The notes: generated by a model from the letters alone, not told the origin. A DNA stretch of 64,000 nt from Benincasa hispida (GCF_009727055.1 NC_052353.1:44378507-44442506), one strand, 5' to 3'; numbered from the stretch's first letter, positions 43,117-55,959 are shown. A program made the numbers and translations.

Positions 43117-43620
43117 CTATTTAGATAGCACTTGCAGCGCCCTCACACTGATATGACAGAGTCTTTTGTGCCATAACTCATCTTCAATAGGTTCCTCATC
43201 AGGTGCTAATAAAGCCAAGTGTGCCATTTGCACATCCTTGATGACATATAAACCATTTACCTTGGTTGCCACTAAAACCACTTTTGAATCCTTAATAATT
43301 TCGAAGGTGCCTCCCACACCCCTATATTCACATCCTATGGCATCAAACATCCCTAAAGAAAGGAGATTCCTCTCCAAAGATAGAACATACCTCATGTTCC
43401 TTGTCGATTTGACTGAACGGTCCTGCATCTTCAAGGACACAGACCCTATTCCCACAATTTTGCAAGTGTTATTATTTACCATATAGATCAGCCCACCATC
43501 CCACTTCTTATAAGTGCAAACCATCATTTGGATGGTGTCATACGGACTGAGCAACCAGAATCTAACACCCAATCTTGAGTCTCCATAGTATTCTGGTCTC
43601 CACCTTCTTCAGTAGCAACT
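43117..43620 (-). pseudogene. Copia-D protease and pre-integrase
   Basis: Upstream of the 43572 frame start the minus strand reads DWVLDSGCS, an intact catalytic D-S-G. After a frameshift the 151-residue frame continues the protease fold (KIVGIGSVSLKMQDRSVK, LERNLLSLGMFDAIGCEY) and ends in the HHCC segment start, ELWHKRLCHISVRAL. Confidence 0.82.
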
Positions 43621-43685
43621 AAAGCATCTAAATAGACTAGGAAATTCTCTCCTACAACAGCCTCGGTCTGTTTACCCATTTTGTT

Positions 43686-44485
43686 CTATTGGTTCAATTT
43701 TCTCTTCAAGGCATAATAGTCTTTTTTTATATGCCCCATTTTGAGACAAAAATGACACTTTATTTTGGACTTGTCACTATTGTTATGTTTCCCCTTCCCA
43801 TTGATCTTCTTCTTCCCCTTTGAGAACAAGCCTTCACCTCCTGGTTGATCCTTCCTAGTCATTTCCATTTCAAGTTCTTTGACTCTTACAGTTGATATGA
43901 TAGCTTCTAATTCTTTCTCTACCATTTTTCAATGCAATCTTCACATCTTTGAAACATTCTGGTAGAGAATTCAATAGTATGAATGTCTTATTCTCTTCTC
44001 CAATATTATCTCCAATTGATCTGAACTCAGAAGACAACCTCTTGAACTAATTAAGATTAATCGTGAGGGATTTTGCTGCATCCATATTTTAAGTGAAGAA
44101 TCTTTCCCTCAAGAAAGCTTTGTTCGGCAGATCTTTATTGATATATATCTCATTCGACATATTCCACGTGGCATCGACAATAGGCTGGCCAATAATCTAC
44201 CTCAAAACACTGTCTATGACATTGAGAACAATGGTTCCATATGCATTTGATTCAATAGTCTCTTTGTCTGCCTCAGAGAGTGTTTCAGGGTACTTTGCAA
44301 GATTCGTGATGGCCAAGAAAGCCTTCTGCTACCCCAGGACTACCTTAATCTTTGCTTTCCACAGTTCAAAGTCTGTTTTGCTATCAAATTTCTCAATCTC
44401 ATACTGGTAGTTACCATTCTTGGTCTTCAAGATTGACTATTCTAAATCAAGAATTCAAATTTTGGAGCTATCTTGAATTGTTCAC
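43686..44485 (-). pseudogene. Copia-D gag with altered zinc knuckle
   Basis: 43686-43925 encodes the basic C-terminal part of Gag. The knuckle reads CHFC-LKMG-H-IKKD-Y: C57, C60 and H65 are present, but the fourth ligand is Tyr70 instead of Cys, which should weaken zinc and RNA binding. The region 43926-44485 (minus) holds the gag N-terminal core with frameshifts (for example LNSLPECFKDVK-like text near 43960). Confidence 0.78.
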
Positions 44486-44500
44486 TAATCTATGATACCA
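44486..44500 (-). promoter_or_regulatory. Primer binding site of Copia-D
   Basis: TGGTATCATAGATTA on the minus strand, two bases from the LTR end, is the initiator-Met-tRNA type (canonical TGGTATCAGAGC). Confidence 0.75.
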
Positions 44501-44502
44501 CT

Positions 44503-44694
44503 TGTCGTCCCAAATGAAAAGATCTTCACGTTAATAATCACAAAACTGTCAGATATAATAGTCGATAATAATTCAAGAGTCAAAGGAGATAATAATTCAA
44601 GCTAGTGGTTACAACACTTAACAGAAAGAGGTCGACAACGGTTCAACTGCTAGCTGCGATGTTCTAATTCTTGATTTTGAGTCTTTCTATAACA
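44503..44694 (-). mobile_element. 5' LTR of Copia-D, internally deleted
   Basis: Both ends match the 3' LTR (TGTTATAGAAAGACTC start; GGGACGACA end), but 490 bases are absent. The missing piece lies between GAAGCT repeats at 39287-39292 and 39777-39782 of the 3' LTR; the join here reads CAAGCT. The candidate TATA box and the ACGAT array are therefore absent from this LTR. Confidence 0.85.
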
Positions 44695-44983
44695 TTTCTC
44701 ATTCTTCCCTATTTTCCCTCTGCATTCCCCTTTTTCCAACAATTTCTTACTTTCTTTACCATTCTTTTTTTTTTTCACCCCATAACTATCTCGTTTATTT
44801 TTCTCCCACACTCACAAAAATAAAAATAAAAATAAATAACTTCTTCCCCTATAAAATGAAGCTTGTATAGAATTAAATGGGGGATACCAATATTGTTAGG
44901 GAAAGGAATTAAGGTCTCTTCTTCATTCTTTCTCTCAAATTCTACTTGTACTGTATCAATTTTACGAAGGTTAAAAAATCTCA

Positions 44984-45056
44984 TTGGTCCTCGATTTCCC
45001 TCAATCCTCCACCAGGACGNTTGGTCCTCGATTTCCCTCAATCCTCCACCAGGACG
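44984..45056. repeat. Identical 36-bp ends joined by a single N
   Basis: 44984-45019 and 45021-45056 are identical (TTGGTCCTCGATTTCCC...CCAGGACG) with one N between them. This is the signature of two contig ends that overlap but were scaffolded without merging. Confidence 0.9.
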
Positions 45057-45364
45057 TGGTGCCCTTGGACCTCGATTCGCTAACAGGACAGCGAGACCCA
45101 CGTACTTTGTTGTTCGAAGCACCAGCTAAAAAATTAAGGCATTCCAACAGACATCATAACATTTATGATTGAAATTCATGCTTTTCCAGATGTAGTAGGC
45201 AGATGATTTTCAAAGGTTCAATCAACTATGTTTATCATAAAGTAAACGACCACATAAGCATTCATCCAAAATTAGGAAAATAAACCACATTTTAATGTTT
45301 CAACAAGGCAAGGCAATTTTCACAAAAAATGCTAGTGAGAAAAATCGAAACTTACAGATCCATC

Positions 45365-45510
45365 AAATTATTTATTTACTCCCAGTATAAAAGAGAAACT
45401 TCAAATTATTCCAACTATTTTTTATTTACTTCAAGCTTAAAGGGGAAACTTCAAATTATTCCAACTATTTTTTATTTACTCCAAGCTTAAAGGAGAAACT
45501 TCAAATTATT
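45365..45510 (+). repeat. 50-bp tandem repeat, about 3 copies
   Basis: GAGAAACTTCAAATTATTCCA starts each unit, with its GAAACT anchored at 45395, 45445 and 45495. Confidence 0.9.
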
Positions 45511-45959
45511 CCACATATCCATCAAACTCACATATATAAACCAAAATGAATGGGTAGCTTAAAAATTAGACCAAAGGATCATGGGTCAACGCTAAAACTC
45601 ATCAAAATCAAGAGGAATGGCGCTATTATAGAGTGACTGTCGGAGTGGGCTCGCATTGCTTCCAAAGGAGCTACACGTCAACATAAATTCATAGATCTGC
45701 CACGGAAAGAGTGACACGACTAAGAGAGAGGAAGAAAACATTCAACTCGCACACGTCATGTAGAGAGAAGTAGAAGGTACTTGATTTGTGCGTGGGTTGT
45801 TGCAGCTACTCTTTGAATGCTCGAAGTTTGTTGCAACTAATCAGATGACAATAACGATGATCGTGAATAGAGCGGGGTGACATTGAGAAAGAGTCATCGA
45901 CTGTGGGTTTTTTTAGAGGGGAAGAAAGAAAAAGAAATTTTAGGCTTCCAAGAAAGGAA

Positions 45960-46090
45960 GGAGCCATGATGATTCTGAAGGTTGGAGCATGAAAAAGAGG
46001 GAAGGAGTCGTGATGATGCTAAAGGTTGGACCATGAAAAAGAGGGAAGCAATCGTGAAGATGCGGAAGGCTGGACCACTGGAAGAGAGAA
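45960..46090 (+). repeat. 44-bp tandem repeat, about 3 copies
   Basis: Units share AAGGTTGGA-CATGAAAAAGAGGGAAG at 44-base offsets (45981, 46025, 46069). Confidence 0.85.
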
Positions 46091-46462
46091 GGGGAAAGAG
46101 AGACAGAGAAATTTAGGGCTTTCAAATTTTTTGTTCTTACTTCAAGGGAGGGGAACAGAAAATGAGAGGGAGAAAACAAAATGAGATAGAATACAAAATG
46201 AGATAGAATGAGAAACATAATATAAAATATTTTTTATATAACCTTTGTATTTGATATTACTTGACGTTTTGAAAATATCAAGTCTAGCTTAACATAAAAA
46301 AATCTAGAAAATTCCATGAACCTCCACTTATTTTCATATTTCTTCACATTTTTCTTAAAAATTACATATTACTTGACATTTCTTCATAATAATGTCAAGT
46401 ACTTAAAAGTTGCATGCATCGAGTAATGCAATTTTTATAGTAGTGTTTGTACAAGTTATAGT

Positions 46463-48318
46463 TGAATGGAATTGAATCCCAGCAGAAGCGTGTAGTCACA
46501 TTCTTTAATTTCTTGAACAAATTAATAATACAAATAGTCTAGAAAAGGTTAAGCAATATACCTTTGATGATCTACAAATACAGCAGAAAAATTTCTCCTC
46601 AAATTGATAGTCTTCTTATTCCATGAGAACTTCCTTGCTATGACTTTGACAAGGATCCAGCTTGTGGAAACTGCTTCTTGAAAGAATAGAGGGAATAGAG
46701 AAGAAGAATTTTCTTACAACTTTTCTCAGAAAATTGGGATAATTTGTAGATGGAGATATTTGTAGGTAATCATAGAAATTATTCTTGTAGAGAACGTAGA
46801 AATGAATTCCATGAGGGTTCCTTTGAGCCTTATTTATAAATCTCTACAGGTGACTCCTAATCCTATTAGGAGAATCCCTTTGCAGGTATTTTAAATTAAA
46901 TATTCAATAATATCTAATAAAAAAATAAATATCTAACAAAATAATATTTCATATTAAATGATCTAACATATTTAAATCATATTTAAATATTTATTTTCTG
47001 CACAATCTTTAATTTGAACCTCATCCAAATTAAATAATTATTTGTTTGCATACAATTCAAATAAATTAACTATCCCATCATCCATCTAATTCGAATTTTA
47101 TTTAAATTTAAAAATTATTTTATTTATATTGATTTCATCAAACTAATAGTTAACCATTTGAATCATATTCAAATAAATCGATTCTCCATATTATAAAGTT
47201 ATAATTTGAATCTGGTTCAAATAAACTTTATAATAAATCATGTAATTAATTGTATCAAATACAATTATTTTTCTTTATTAATTTAAATACTTCAAATTTT
47301 CTTTCAACATATTTGATTCTTGTTGGTCCGTGGTGAGCTAACAAATGGACCTTATAGACCTATAGATTATAAGATCCAAGATCAGATTAATTAATTGATC
47401 TCTTTAATTAAATTAACATTCATTAATTAACTATAGGGCAAACCACTATAGTCCCATAGTTGAACTCTTATGCACTATAGGACAAGTCGTTTCCATGGAT
47501 ATAATAAATATAAGCAAGTCCATCCTTCACGAGTTGATTATAATTACAATTGGGTCAAATGTCCATTTTACCCCTATAATTACCACTTTTCCTTAAATAC
47601 TATTGATTTCTTAAATACCACTGATTCCTCTAATGAACAACTTGTTTATGGTCTAACGATAAACTAAGTCCCTCTCGGGCCAGTGAGGGGGTGAAACCCC
47701 TTGTTTAAGACTTGAGATTAGTACTTAAGGAAACTAGTCATCCATACTTACCCTATACGGGAAGGAGTGAATTTCATCTTGTGAAGTTATATTCCCAGCT
47801 CCCCATTTAGTCAAATCCCCGAAATTGTAGGCTTATTGAGTCGACAGCTTCTCTCACCTATACAAATCAAGATTGATCTCACAGATAGAAGTTCATAAAT
47901 CACTCAAGATTAAGATCAAGTAGCACATGATAATCCTATGAACTGTTAATCTCATCAATTAACGAATTTATAAAGAAAGATCAAATATTTCGTGGTTTGG
48001 TCTAATACAAACTCTTTGTGTACGAAACCCCCCCTCATATGTCTCCACATGAACGGTCTTGATCAAAACATTTGTAAGTATTACAAAGTAGGTCGTATCC
48101 ATAGTATCACCAAGATAAGGCACCTAATATATCCATATTCTAGACTTTTAGGTTATTTCTTGAACATGATCCACCTTGTATGTCAAGTACATACTGTTCA
48201 AGGCTTCATATAATAACCTTAGTTTTTTTTCTAGTTAATGGGTAAATTAGTATAGTATAATTGATAATTAAATTAATCAACTAATAAATTGCGAGGCTTT
48301 GGAGCACAAATCCCAACA
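46463..48318 (-). mobile_element. LTR L9, solo copia LTR with perfect duplication
   Basis: TG..CA termini (TGAATGGAATTG left; TGTTGGGATTTGTGCTCC read from the right on the minus strand) lie between identical ATAGT at 46458-46462 and 48319-48323. A minus-strand TATAAATA lies near 46838. The three copia-LTR blocks occur at about 48045, 47620 and 47350 in minus order. There is no coding content inside, so this is a solo LTR left by LTR-LTR recombination. Confidence 0.88.
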
Positions 48319-48404
48319 ATAGTTAATAAAAATCGATTTTATTCTGGCAGGCCTCCACTACCCGATCAAGAATATTTTGTGGTTTTCACTCGAGCAAAGG
48401 GTAT

Positions 48405-48530
48405 TGTTGGCATGAGAGTAGAGTCCCACATTGACTAGAAAAATGATAAAATCATATGGATATATATAAGTATGAGAAGGTTCATTGTTCATTAATGAAA
48501 TAATTATTTTATATTCTAACTAATTTGACT
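48405..48530 (+). mobile_element. copia LTR start, relic
   Basis: TGTTGGCATGAGAGTAGAGT followed by CCCACATTGACTAG, then ATGGATATATATAAGTATGAG, is the typical beginning and TATA region of a short copia LTR. It is preceded by a purine run (AGCAAAGGGTAT) like a polypurine tract. The element body is not present. Confidence 0.5.
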
Positions 48531-48599
48531 TTTTGTTTATTTATTTATTTATTTATTAGTATTTTGGATTTAAAATATGTTTGTTTTCGAATAAAGAAA

Positions 48600-48790
48600 A
48601 ATGAATCAATTTATTTACAAATATAGCAAAATTGTATCTATAAGTGATAGATCGCGATAGACATCTATCAGGGTCAACAATAGAAGTCTATCGCGGTCTA
48701 TCACAGTCTATCATTGATAGACTACATTCTATTATACTTAAAAATATTTTCAACAATTTTACCATTTAAAATAATTATCCTTTCAAAAAT
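48600..48790. mobile_element. TATCA-palindrome MITE-like unit 1
   Basis: Between TTTACAAATATAGCAAAATTG and CAATTTTACCATTTAAAATAATTA lie several CTATCAGGGTCAACAATAG and CTATCATTGATAG words. The same flanks and core occur in unit 2 at 49490. It is non-coding and probably non-autonomous. Confidence 0.6.
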
Positions 48791-49489
48791 GTTAAGCTAG
48801 GACATAAAGCCATTTATCTCTTAGATAATAATTAGCAAGAACACTTCTAAAATGTATATTTAGACAAAGACGAAGTTTTCTGAATTATACCAATATTTTA
48901 ACAATACATATACTGACATTTTTGGATCCATGAAATGTCAATATTAGCATTCATAAAAATCGTACAAAAATGGGGAAAAAAACACAATAAGTTGGCATCT
49001 TTTCTTTTTTCCTTACCTTTTCCTTTGTTTTTTTTTCTTCAAGATTCTTTTTATGTGTTTCATTGGTGGAACATATCCCAGCAATTCAGCAGTGATAAGC
49101 GAATTTTCTGCTGAGAATGCTTCATTCAATATCACAAAAAAAATATTGCATTGATTTGAAAGTCATTTTTCTTCTGCATATTCCAAAGTTGGCTTCTTAG
49201 AAACTTTTTTGTTTTGTTTTGTTTTGTTTTTTTGTTTTTTTTTTTTTATTTAATATTTTAATTATTAAGTTCCTTTCATACAAAAGATTCTGTTTTGTAT
49301 GAATATAACACATCTTTTTGCTTTTTGCAGCCAATTGTAGGACAAGGTATGTATAGAGTGGCTAAAATTGCCTAGGTCAGTTTGGTATTTTCTTTACTAA
49401 TACATTTTATATACATATGAATATGGATCGGTTTGGAATGACTTTTCAAGTATTTATAAAATAAACAAGAGTTATTTTCAAATAAAAAA

Positions 49490-49675
49490 AATGAGTAAAC
49501 TTATTTATAAATATAGTAAAATGTCACACTTTATCAGTGGTAGAGTGTGATAGACGTCTAGTGTCGTTGATAGAAGTCTACCGTGATCTATCACTGATAA
49601 ACAATGATATTTGATTACGTTTGAAAATATTTTTAAAAGTTTGACTATTTAAAATAATTACGTAAAAAACAACAT
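49490..49675. mobile_element. TATCA-palindrome MITE-like unit 2
   Basis: TTATAAATATAGTAAAATGTC, then TTATCAGTGGTAGAG, GTCGTTGATAGAAG and CTATCACTGATAAAC, then GTTTGACTATTTAAAATAATTA, are collinear with unit 1. Confidence 0.6.
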
Positions 49676-49679
49676 TAAA

Positions 49680-52140
49680 TATATTTTATAAATACGTAAA
49701 AATTCATTCCAAACAAATCCTTATTTTACTATGATTTAGGTTTTCAATCAAATATTAGTCTAACTTCCTATATACTTGGATCTTCTCAATTGTTAAATAG
49801 TCATTCTATACTCGGAAAAATTGCGTTTTGTTGATAATTTATTTTTATCACATTTAGGGAAGATATATATATATATAGTTTTAAAAAATGCGAGGAAGAT
49901 TTTTAATTTTGGGAAGGGAAAAACTAAACAGGGAAATGTAAGTCTTGGAAATAGAAAAATGGAAAATGAAGGTAATTATCAAATAAACTAAAGGACGATT
50001 TGACAACAATTATTTTTTTTTCATATATATTTTCATGTTTTAGCAACTTTCTACCCATATATTCAGAAAATTAAGTCTACAAAACGAAAATAATGTTTTT
50101 AAATTTGTTTTTGTTCGAATTTCACACAGAATTCATGTATTTCTTTAAAATTGATGAAAAACTCTATATAATTAATTGAGAAATTGGGAGAACCCACATA
50201 AATTTTCAAAAACATAAATCTAAAAAGAATTAGTACGAAATGGGACATTTTTTTTTTTTACTTCTTTACACAGTTGTAAATACTAATTTAATGTATGTAT
50301 AACAATTATATGAAATGAATACAATAATGTGTTTATGCTAAAGTTTTTTTTATAAATACTTTATGCACATCAAAAGAGAAAAAATGACGTACTTTTAAAG
50401 TTTATTTAACGAATTATAATCATAGACATGTTATAATGTAGACTCATAATTCGGATTAAGATTTGGAATCCAAATTTGGTACTGGAAAGAGCATTTTCAA
50501 GAGGTCACCCAATATACAATTTTTTTTTTTTGAATTCCTATGATAAAAGTCACGGAAAAGAAGGTACGTTTTGTTAATATAGATAGTAACTATGAATTCT
50601 TTGAAGTCTTTTTTAACAATATTTTCATATTCTCAAATTCCTCTCATTCTGATAAAGACAACGTTGCCATGTTACCAAGAAGATGCAAGGGAATGCCAAG
50701 ATTATCAGGTAGGGAACTTAGATTCTAAATCATAGTCCGAATTTGCTAAACATGAAGCGTTACTCCTCTAAACTTAAAATAATGTTTAAATTAAACATAA
50801 CAAAGAAAATGTAAGTCAAAGATAAGCATTCCCTCATCCAAGTTGAAGTAAATGTTGGAGGAACCGCACTAGCAAGGAATAGTCACAAAAGGAAAATGTA
50901 CGATTCTGAATATATGTCACCTTCAAATGGAGGGTGGAATTGCGAAATGAAAGAGATTCTTAGAAAAAGTTTATTTCATGTAATTTTCAGCTCATCATCA
51001 CTAGAGAATCCCATTAACATGACACATGGTCAGCTTCCTATGATTTTTAAGTGGACATTTTGTGCAACTTGACAAATGAAAGTGTTTAAAAAAGGGTTAC
51101 AATAGCAATCAAAGTCTCGAAATCGAATCGATGAGGAGAAGGCATATAAGTGATAGACAACATCTTTGTTAATATGTGATGTATGTTTGGTGAAATTAAA
51201 AGAAATATCATGAGAGCATATATCCCAAATCGCTCAATATCATGACATTATGAAATTATCGAGAGTTCTAATTGTACTCCTAACTACTGGTATCGACTCT
51301 AGGTTTTGTTGGGTTTGCAGAATCCTAAAGTGTTTAGCATAAACATGGCAATCCTAAGAATAGTTGGCCACTAGAATAGAGTGAACGCATTGATGACTAA
51401 TTGAACATAGGAATATTATTGGGAATGTGACAACCAAAATCATATATCTATAAGATAAATGAATGTGGAAGCTTATGCCCGAAATATACAATATCTTACC
51501 TCATGCATTATCTTAGAAGTAAAGATCATAGATTCCACTTCTTAACAAAAGTTTTCATTTTATTTAAGAAGATTATGTTGATTAAAGGATGAGTTTGAGA
51601 TGTAATATACAATACTCAATAAGGACTTTTATATTAAAACAAATTATTGGGTGCTAAGTATTTTAGAATGAGCAATGGTTAACTTAACTTAATTTTATGC
51701 ATCTTGCATATTTTTATATAGTAAAAATAAAATAAAAAGTAGTATAAATGTTTTATTAAAAAATTGCCACATGGTAAACTTTTATTGGTGTATAATCTGA
51801 ATTGCATGCAACTTTTTTAATATAGTTCTCACAATTAATTTTGGCTGAGTAGCCAAAAATAATTGGATAAATTTGAGGAGTACTTTTATAAGAAAAGTAC
51901 AATAAACGGTTCCTACAATTCTAGGTCATGTCAAACTCTCTAGTTCATATTGAAGCTAACCCTAGATGCATTGCCATATTAATAACTAACATTATTGAAA
52001 CTAGCTAGTTTTATGTATATTTTGAGAAACATGCATGACAAGAGAGTTATCTGAAAGAGGGCTGCAATTTGACCAAAGACTTGCGAGAGAAATACTCTCT
52101 TCCCAAATTTGAGCTCGACTGCAGTGAATAAAAAATTATC
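49680..52140. other. Intergenic, nothing assignable
   Basis: AT-rich sequence with homopolymers. The small frame at 50540-50728 has no motif. I see no gene or defined repeat here. Confidence 0.5.
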
Positions 52141-52145
52141 GAGAA

Positions 52146-52310
52146 TGCAATCAAAGTTCCATATTAATTAGATAAGTTGGTGATCTTGGATATATAAGTG
52201 ACAACAACTATTTCTATTAGTTTGAGCCATTTTGGGGTAAAACCAAACACAAGGCCATGAGGATAATATCATACCATTGGCCAAATATTTTGAGGGTCGT
52301 TGTGCTAACA
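52146..52310 (+). mobile_element. Short copia LTR, relic
   Basis: AAAGTTCCATATTAATTAGATAAG, then GGTGATCTTGGATATATAAGTG (TATA region), then CATTTTGGGGTAAAACCAAA and a terminal TGTGCTAACA at 52310 follow the layout of short copia LTRs. No primer binding site follows. Confidence 0.5.
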
Positions 52311-52487
52311 AAGTTCTTATTGTGGGTGTCCAGCCCACTTGTTACAAAAAGCAAGACTTTATTTTAAACTTGTATTTTGGGGAAGAAAGGGAGTGAAAAA
52401 AAACAAAAAATCGAAGAGAAAGATAGTAGTTTTATTTTTCAGCGATAGCTTTCACAAAATTGTCTACTACTACAAAATAAGGGTATA

Positions 52488-52680
52488 ATGTCGGTTGAAA
52501 ACCGACATCGAAGATCGTGTTATAAAAGATCTTTAATGTCGGTTGTCTTTAATGTCAATTTTAAACCAATATTATAGATGACTAAGATTTCAATGTCAGT
52601 TTTCAATCGAAATTGAATATTATTTTCAATTTCGGTTTTCAACCGACATTGAACAATATCTTCAATGTCGGTGTTTCATG
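52488..52680. repeat. Left subterminal TGTCGGTT words
   Basis: ATGTCGGTTGAAAACCGACAT is followed by seven or more variants (AATGTCGGTTGTC, AATGTCAATTTT, AATGTCAGTTTTC, TTCGGTTTTCAACCGACATT, AATGTCGGTG). CACTA transposases bind such subterminal repeats in known elements. Confidence 0.75.
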
Positions 52681-53499
52681 TACTTTTCGTCATCAATTAT
52701 CCAATATTGAATATTTGTCATCGTTTTTCCATTCAAAGAATAAAACAATATATACTTGTTGCTTATGCACGTGCAAATCAATAATATTTCTCTTTTACAT
52801 GTACATGCACAAAATAAAATCTTAATTAGTTTCACAAATCCCCGATAAGTCACAGAAGAAAAATTGGATGATCATTTAACTCCAAAACCAAGATAAAATA
52901 TATTTTTCATCCAAATCAACTCTATATGGTTTTGACAGCAATCCCTACGTATCAACCATGAAGTATACATATATATTCTACACTAAACAAGTAGAGTATA
53001 CATGCTAAGTTGCACATAAGAATAGAATTCAAAATAAATGATTTACAAAATGGTTAAAATGACCAAAAATAAGCTGAAGATACACGAGGAGTGTTCGACG
53101 ATGTCTTCTCAAGTTTCTCTGACGTCAATTTCTGGAACCTAAAGACTATTCTCCCACCTACAAAGTATATAAAACAACAATTTGAACAAATAAGTATGAA
53201 GAAAAAACATAATATTAACCTGAGTGAAGAGTAATAGAAAAACTAGTGAGATAACAAATAAAAGCAAGCTTGTCAAATATAAAACTATAATAACAATGTA
53301 AAATAAATAAGGAAATCTCATATAATTTAAGCATATAAAATACGAGTGAGGCTTAGAATAATTATGAAGGAGTTTAAAATGACTTACAAGTATTTTTTTT
53401 TTATGTGAAAATCTTTCCTATAAACACTTCTAAAAAAAGTACCAATTAAAGTCCTCCAAAAACACCTTAAACTGTATGTAGTAGTCTAGAATTCTACTT

Positions 53500-53830
53500 A
53501 CCTAAAATGTGCTTCTAAAATAATCAAAAGGCTCATGAGCAAATAAAACCAAAATCCCAATGTTAGAACTTAGTTCGAAACCTAATTCAGAGCCTCAAGA
53601 ATTATTCAAAATGGGTAGTCTTCAAAACAACCTCAAACTTCAATTCATACACCTCAAACCAAGTATAAACTATAATTAAGGCATATTCATGAGTTAATGA
53701 CTAATTTGCAAAACTGAAATCTAATTGGAAAGGGTCTAAAAGGTGTTTTCAACAACTAAAACTCACCAAAACAGAACCTACATCTATTGCTTTCTTCTGA
53801 ATTCAAATTAAACAGTGTAAATAAACACTT
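53500..53830. repeat. CACTA internal repeat, copy 1
   Basis: GTTAGAACTTAGTTCGAAACCT, then AACTTCAATTCATACACCTCAAA and a later ACTCACCAAAACAGA segment, repeat at 55960-56290 with moderate divergence. Confidence 0.6.
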
Positions 53831-55959
53831 CTAGTGCTGCAAAAAAAAAAAAAAAAAAGAAAGAAAAAGAAAAAAGAAAAAAAAAAAGCCAACAACAATG
53901 AACTTAAATGCTTCATCATGACAGAACATTAATCTGTAAGTGGATTTTTCATGTCACCTCAACAAACAATAGTATCAAAGTGGAAAAAAAAATGAATCTA
54001 ACATTTGTATGTCAAAAAAGCAATCAGCTACCTCACTCTTTTAAAATTAAGACCCATCCATTTACTATCATCTTAAATTACAAAAGCTACTCAAATCAAG
54101 AGAGGAATAGAAAATAAACAATCAAATCAAGAATCTAATTTTCACAACACAAGCCAGTAGATGTAATCAATCACTTTTTTTTCCCAATAGTTCTCACATA
54201 ATCTTCCATTCAATTCTGTCAATCAAATGCTGAATTGGAGCCGCAATAAACAAAATAAAAGCTTCATAATATGTCAATCAAATGCCAATTCCTTCAGTTA
54301 ACAAACATGTCAAATTAATTTCATCCAAAAAATCATTCACGGTCACAAAGCTTTTCCAAGATTGAAAGCATAACCAAACAAAATGAAAGCTTCATAACCT
54401 TCTAAATACCAGACTAAAACCTCAAAAAGAAAAATACTTTCACAAGATTGAAGAACATTATTGTTGTCAACCATGGCAAACAATCATCTAATCACAAAGC
54501 TTTCCCACATCCTACACACAAAATTCATCCCAACCAAACAAATATGACATCTAACTTTACTAATATTAATTAACAAGAAAATATCCAAAACATTAGGTTA
54601 ATATATGTGCAATTGATTAAGACATCATGAACTACTCACAGAAAAGAAACTTTATTGGAAAATTTAGCCAAAGCTCAAGAAACACCAAAAAAAAAAAAAA
54701 AAACAAAAACAAAAACAAAAAAAAAAAATGGCATCTCTTTTGGGAATCCATCCATCCTTTCATTTCAAGTCTTTCAGAGTTCCATAAAATAGTCAACATA
54801 CAAAAATTTATAGTTGCCAAGTACTAGTAGTAAAAAAAATAAATATCAAATACTATCTAATATTTAATTTGTATTAAGAAAATTATCTTGCATTGATTGA
54901 GTTGTTGAGTATAGATGTAGACCAATCAAAACAATTATCTCTATCAACAACTTATCATCAAAATGTTGTCTAGAAAAACTCATCCCAAGAGGTAAAGAAA
55001 ACCTTGACCATGTTATTTGTACTAATAGATATAACGTGAATTTTTCATTTTGTTGTGCTCGTGTATATGTAGTTGTAAAATTTTCCTCGCCACTTGATAA
55101 AAGAAATAAAAGAACAATATGAATTTCTTGTCATGAATATTAAGGCCTATAGTTTAAATAGTTCCTTGAAATAAAGTTAGGGACATACAGAATTTACAAA
55201 CAAATCCACTATTTACAAGTTTATCTGCACTTTTTTCAACGCGAGAAATAACGAAGGTGTTATTCACCTAAAGATAATATTGAAGTAGAAACAATACTAA
55301 CTATTCTAGAAGAATTTAAAGTAACATTACCTTCTAAATCTTAACCAATAGAACATCCAAGGAGCTTAAATCCTTTCAATATGAAATTTGCACGGTAATG
55401 ATGTAATTAGAAATCAATATGAAATTTATTCACATCGACTCTTAACTATAATCAAAGTTCTATGAAAGGAGAAAAATGATCATAATCATCTCTGCCACAT
55501 GATCAACTCAATCATTGCAAGTACAAGCAAGAAAATGCAGCCTCCAAACTACATACAATTGAAGTTAACTACAAAATTTAACAATTACCATCTGATTCTA
55601 TAACATTTATTTCTCTAACTCAAATAACTTATTTACTGAAAGCAAAAGAGAGGAAAAGAAATTATTCATTGGAAACAAAAGAGGGGAAAAGAATCATTCA
55701 CTTTACTGCTATTAATGAGTTGCTTGAGCTATGCAACTTCTCATTTGCTCTGTTCCTGCCAAGTTCATTGAAATTACAAGTTTGAAATGGAGAACTTAAA
55801 GTTTGATCAAAATCTAATAAATGGAGACTAATTCAACAATATAAAGAGTATTCAGGTATACTTAACAATATTAGGCTAAAATAAGTCATAAATATTTATA
55901 ATAGAAATAAATCACACATTATGTTAGAACACAAGCAAACTGACCGAGTAGATTTTAAC

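Larger units (their letters stand above)
39191..44694 (-). mobile_element. Copia-D: complete Ty1/copia insertion
   Basis: The insertion has TG..CA limits and flanking ATTCT (39186-39190) against TTTCT (44695-44699), a one-mismatch target-site duplication. In minus order it has: 5' LTR, primer binding site TGGTATCATAGATTA, gag with zinc knuckle, protease, integrase, reverse transcriptase, RNase H, polypurine tract and 3' LTR. The two LTRs are 192 and 685 bp because the 5' copy has lost about 490 bp. The middle contains a 25-N gap and low-quality sequence. Confidence 0.85.
44695..46445. mobile_element. Right part of a CACTA-like element with tandem repeats
   Basis: The plus strand ends ATTTTTATAGTAGTG at 46445, the reverse complement of a CACTACTATAAAAAT terminus. 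Just inside are ACTTGACGTTTTGAAAATATCAAGT and TACTTGACATT..AATGTCAAGTA palindromes, the usual subterminal pattern of CACTA elements. The left terminus was not found; Copia-D seems to be inserted into this element or its flank. Bases 45940-46218 have a chance Ser/Pro-rich minus frame with no recognisable function. Confidence 0.45.

Noticed and set aside
45940..46218. Minus-strand 92-residue Ser/Leu-rich frame
   Set aside because: It spans the 44-bp tandem repeat and simple purine-rich sequence; there is no domain.
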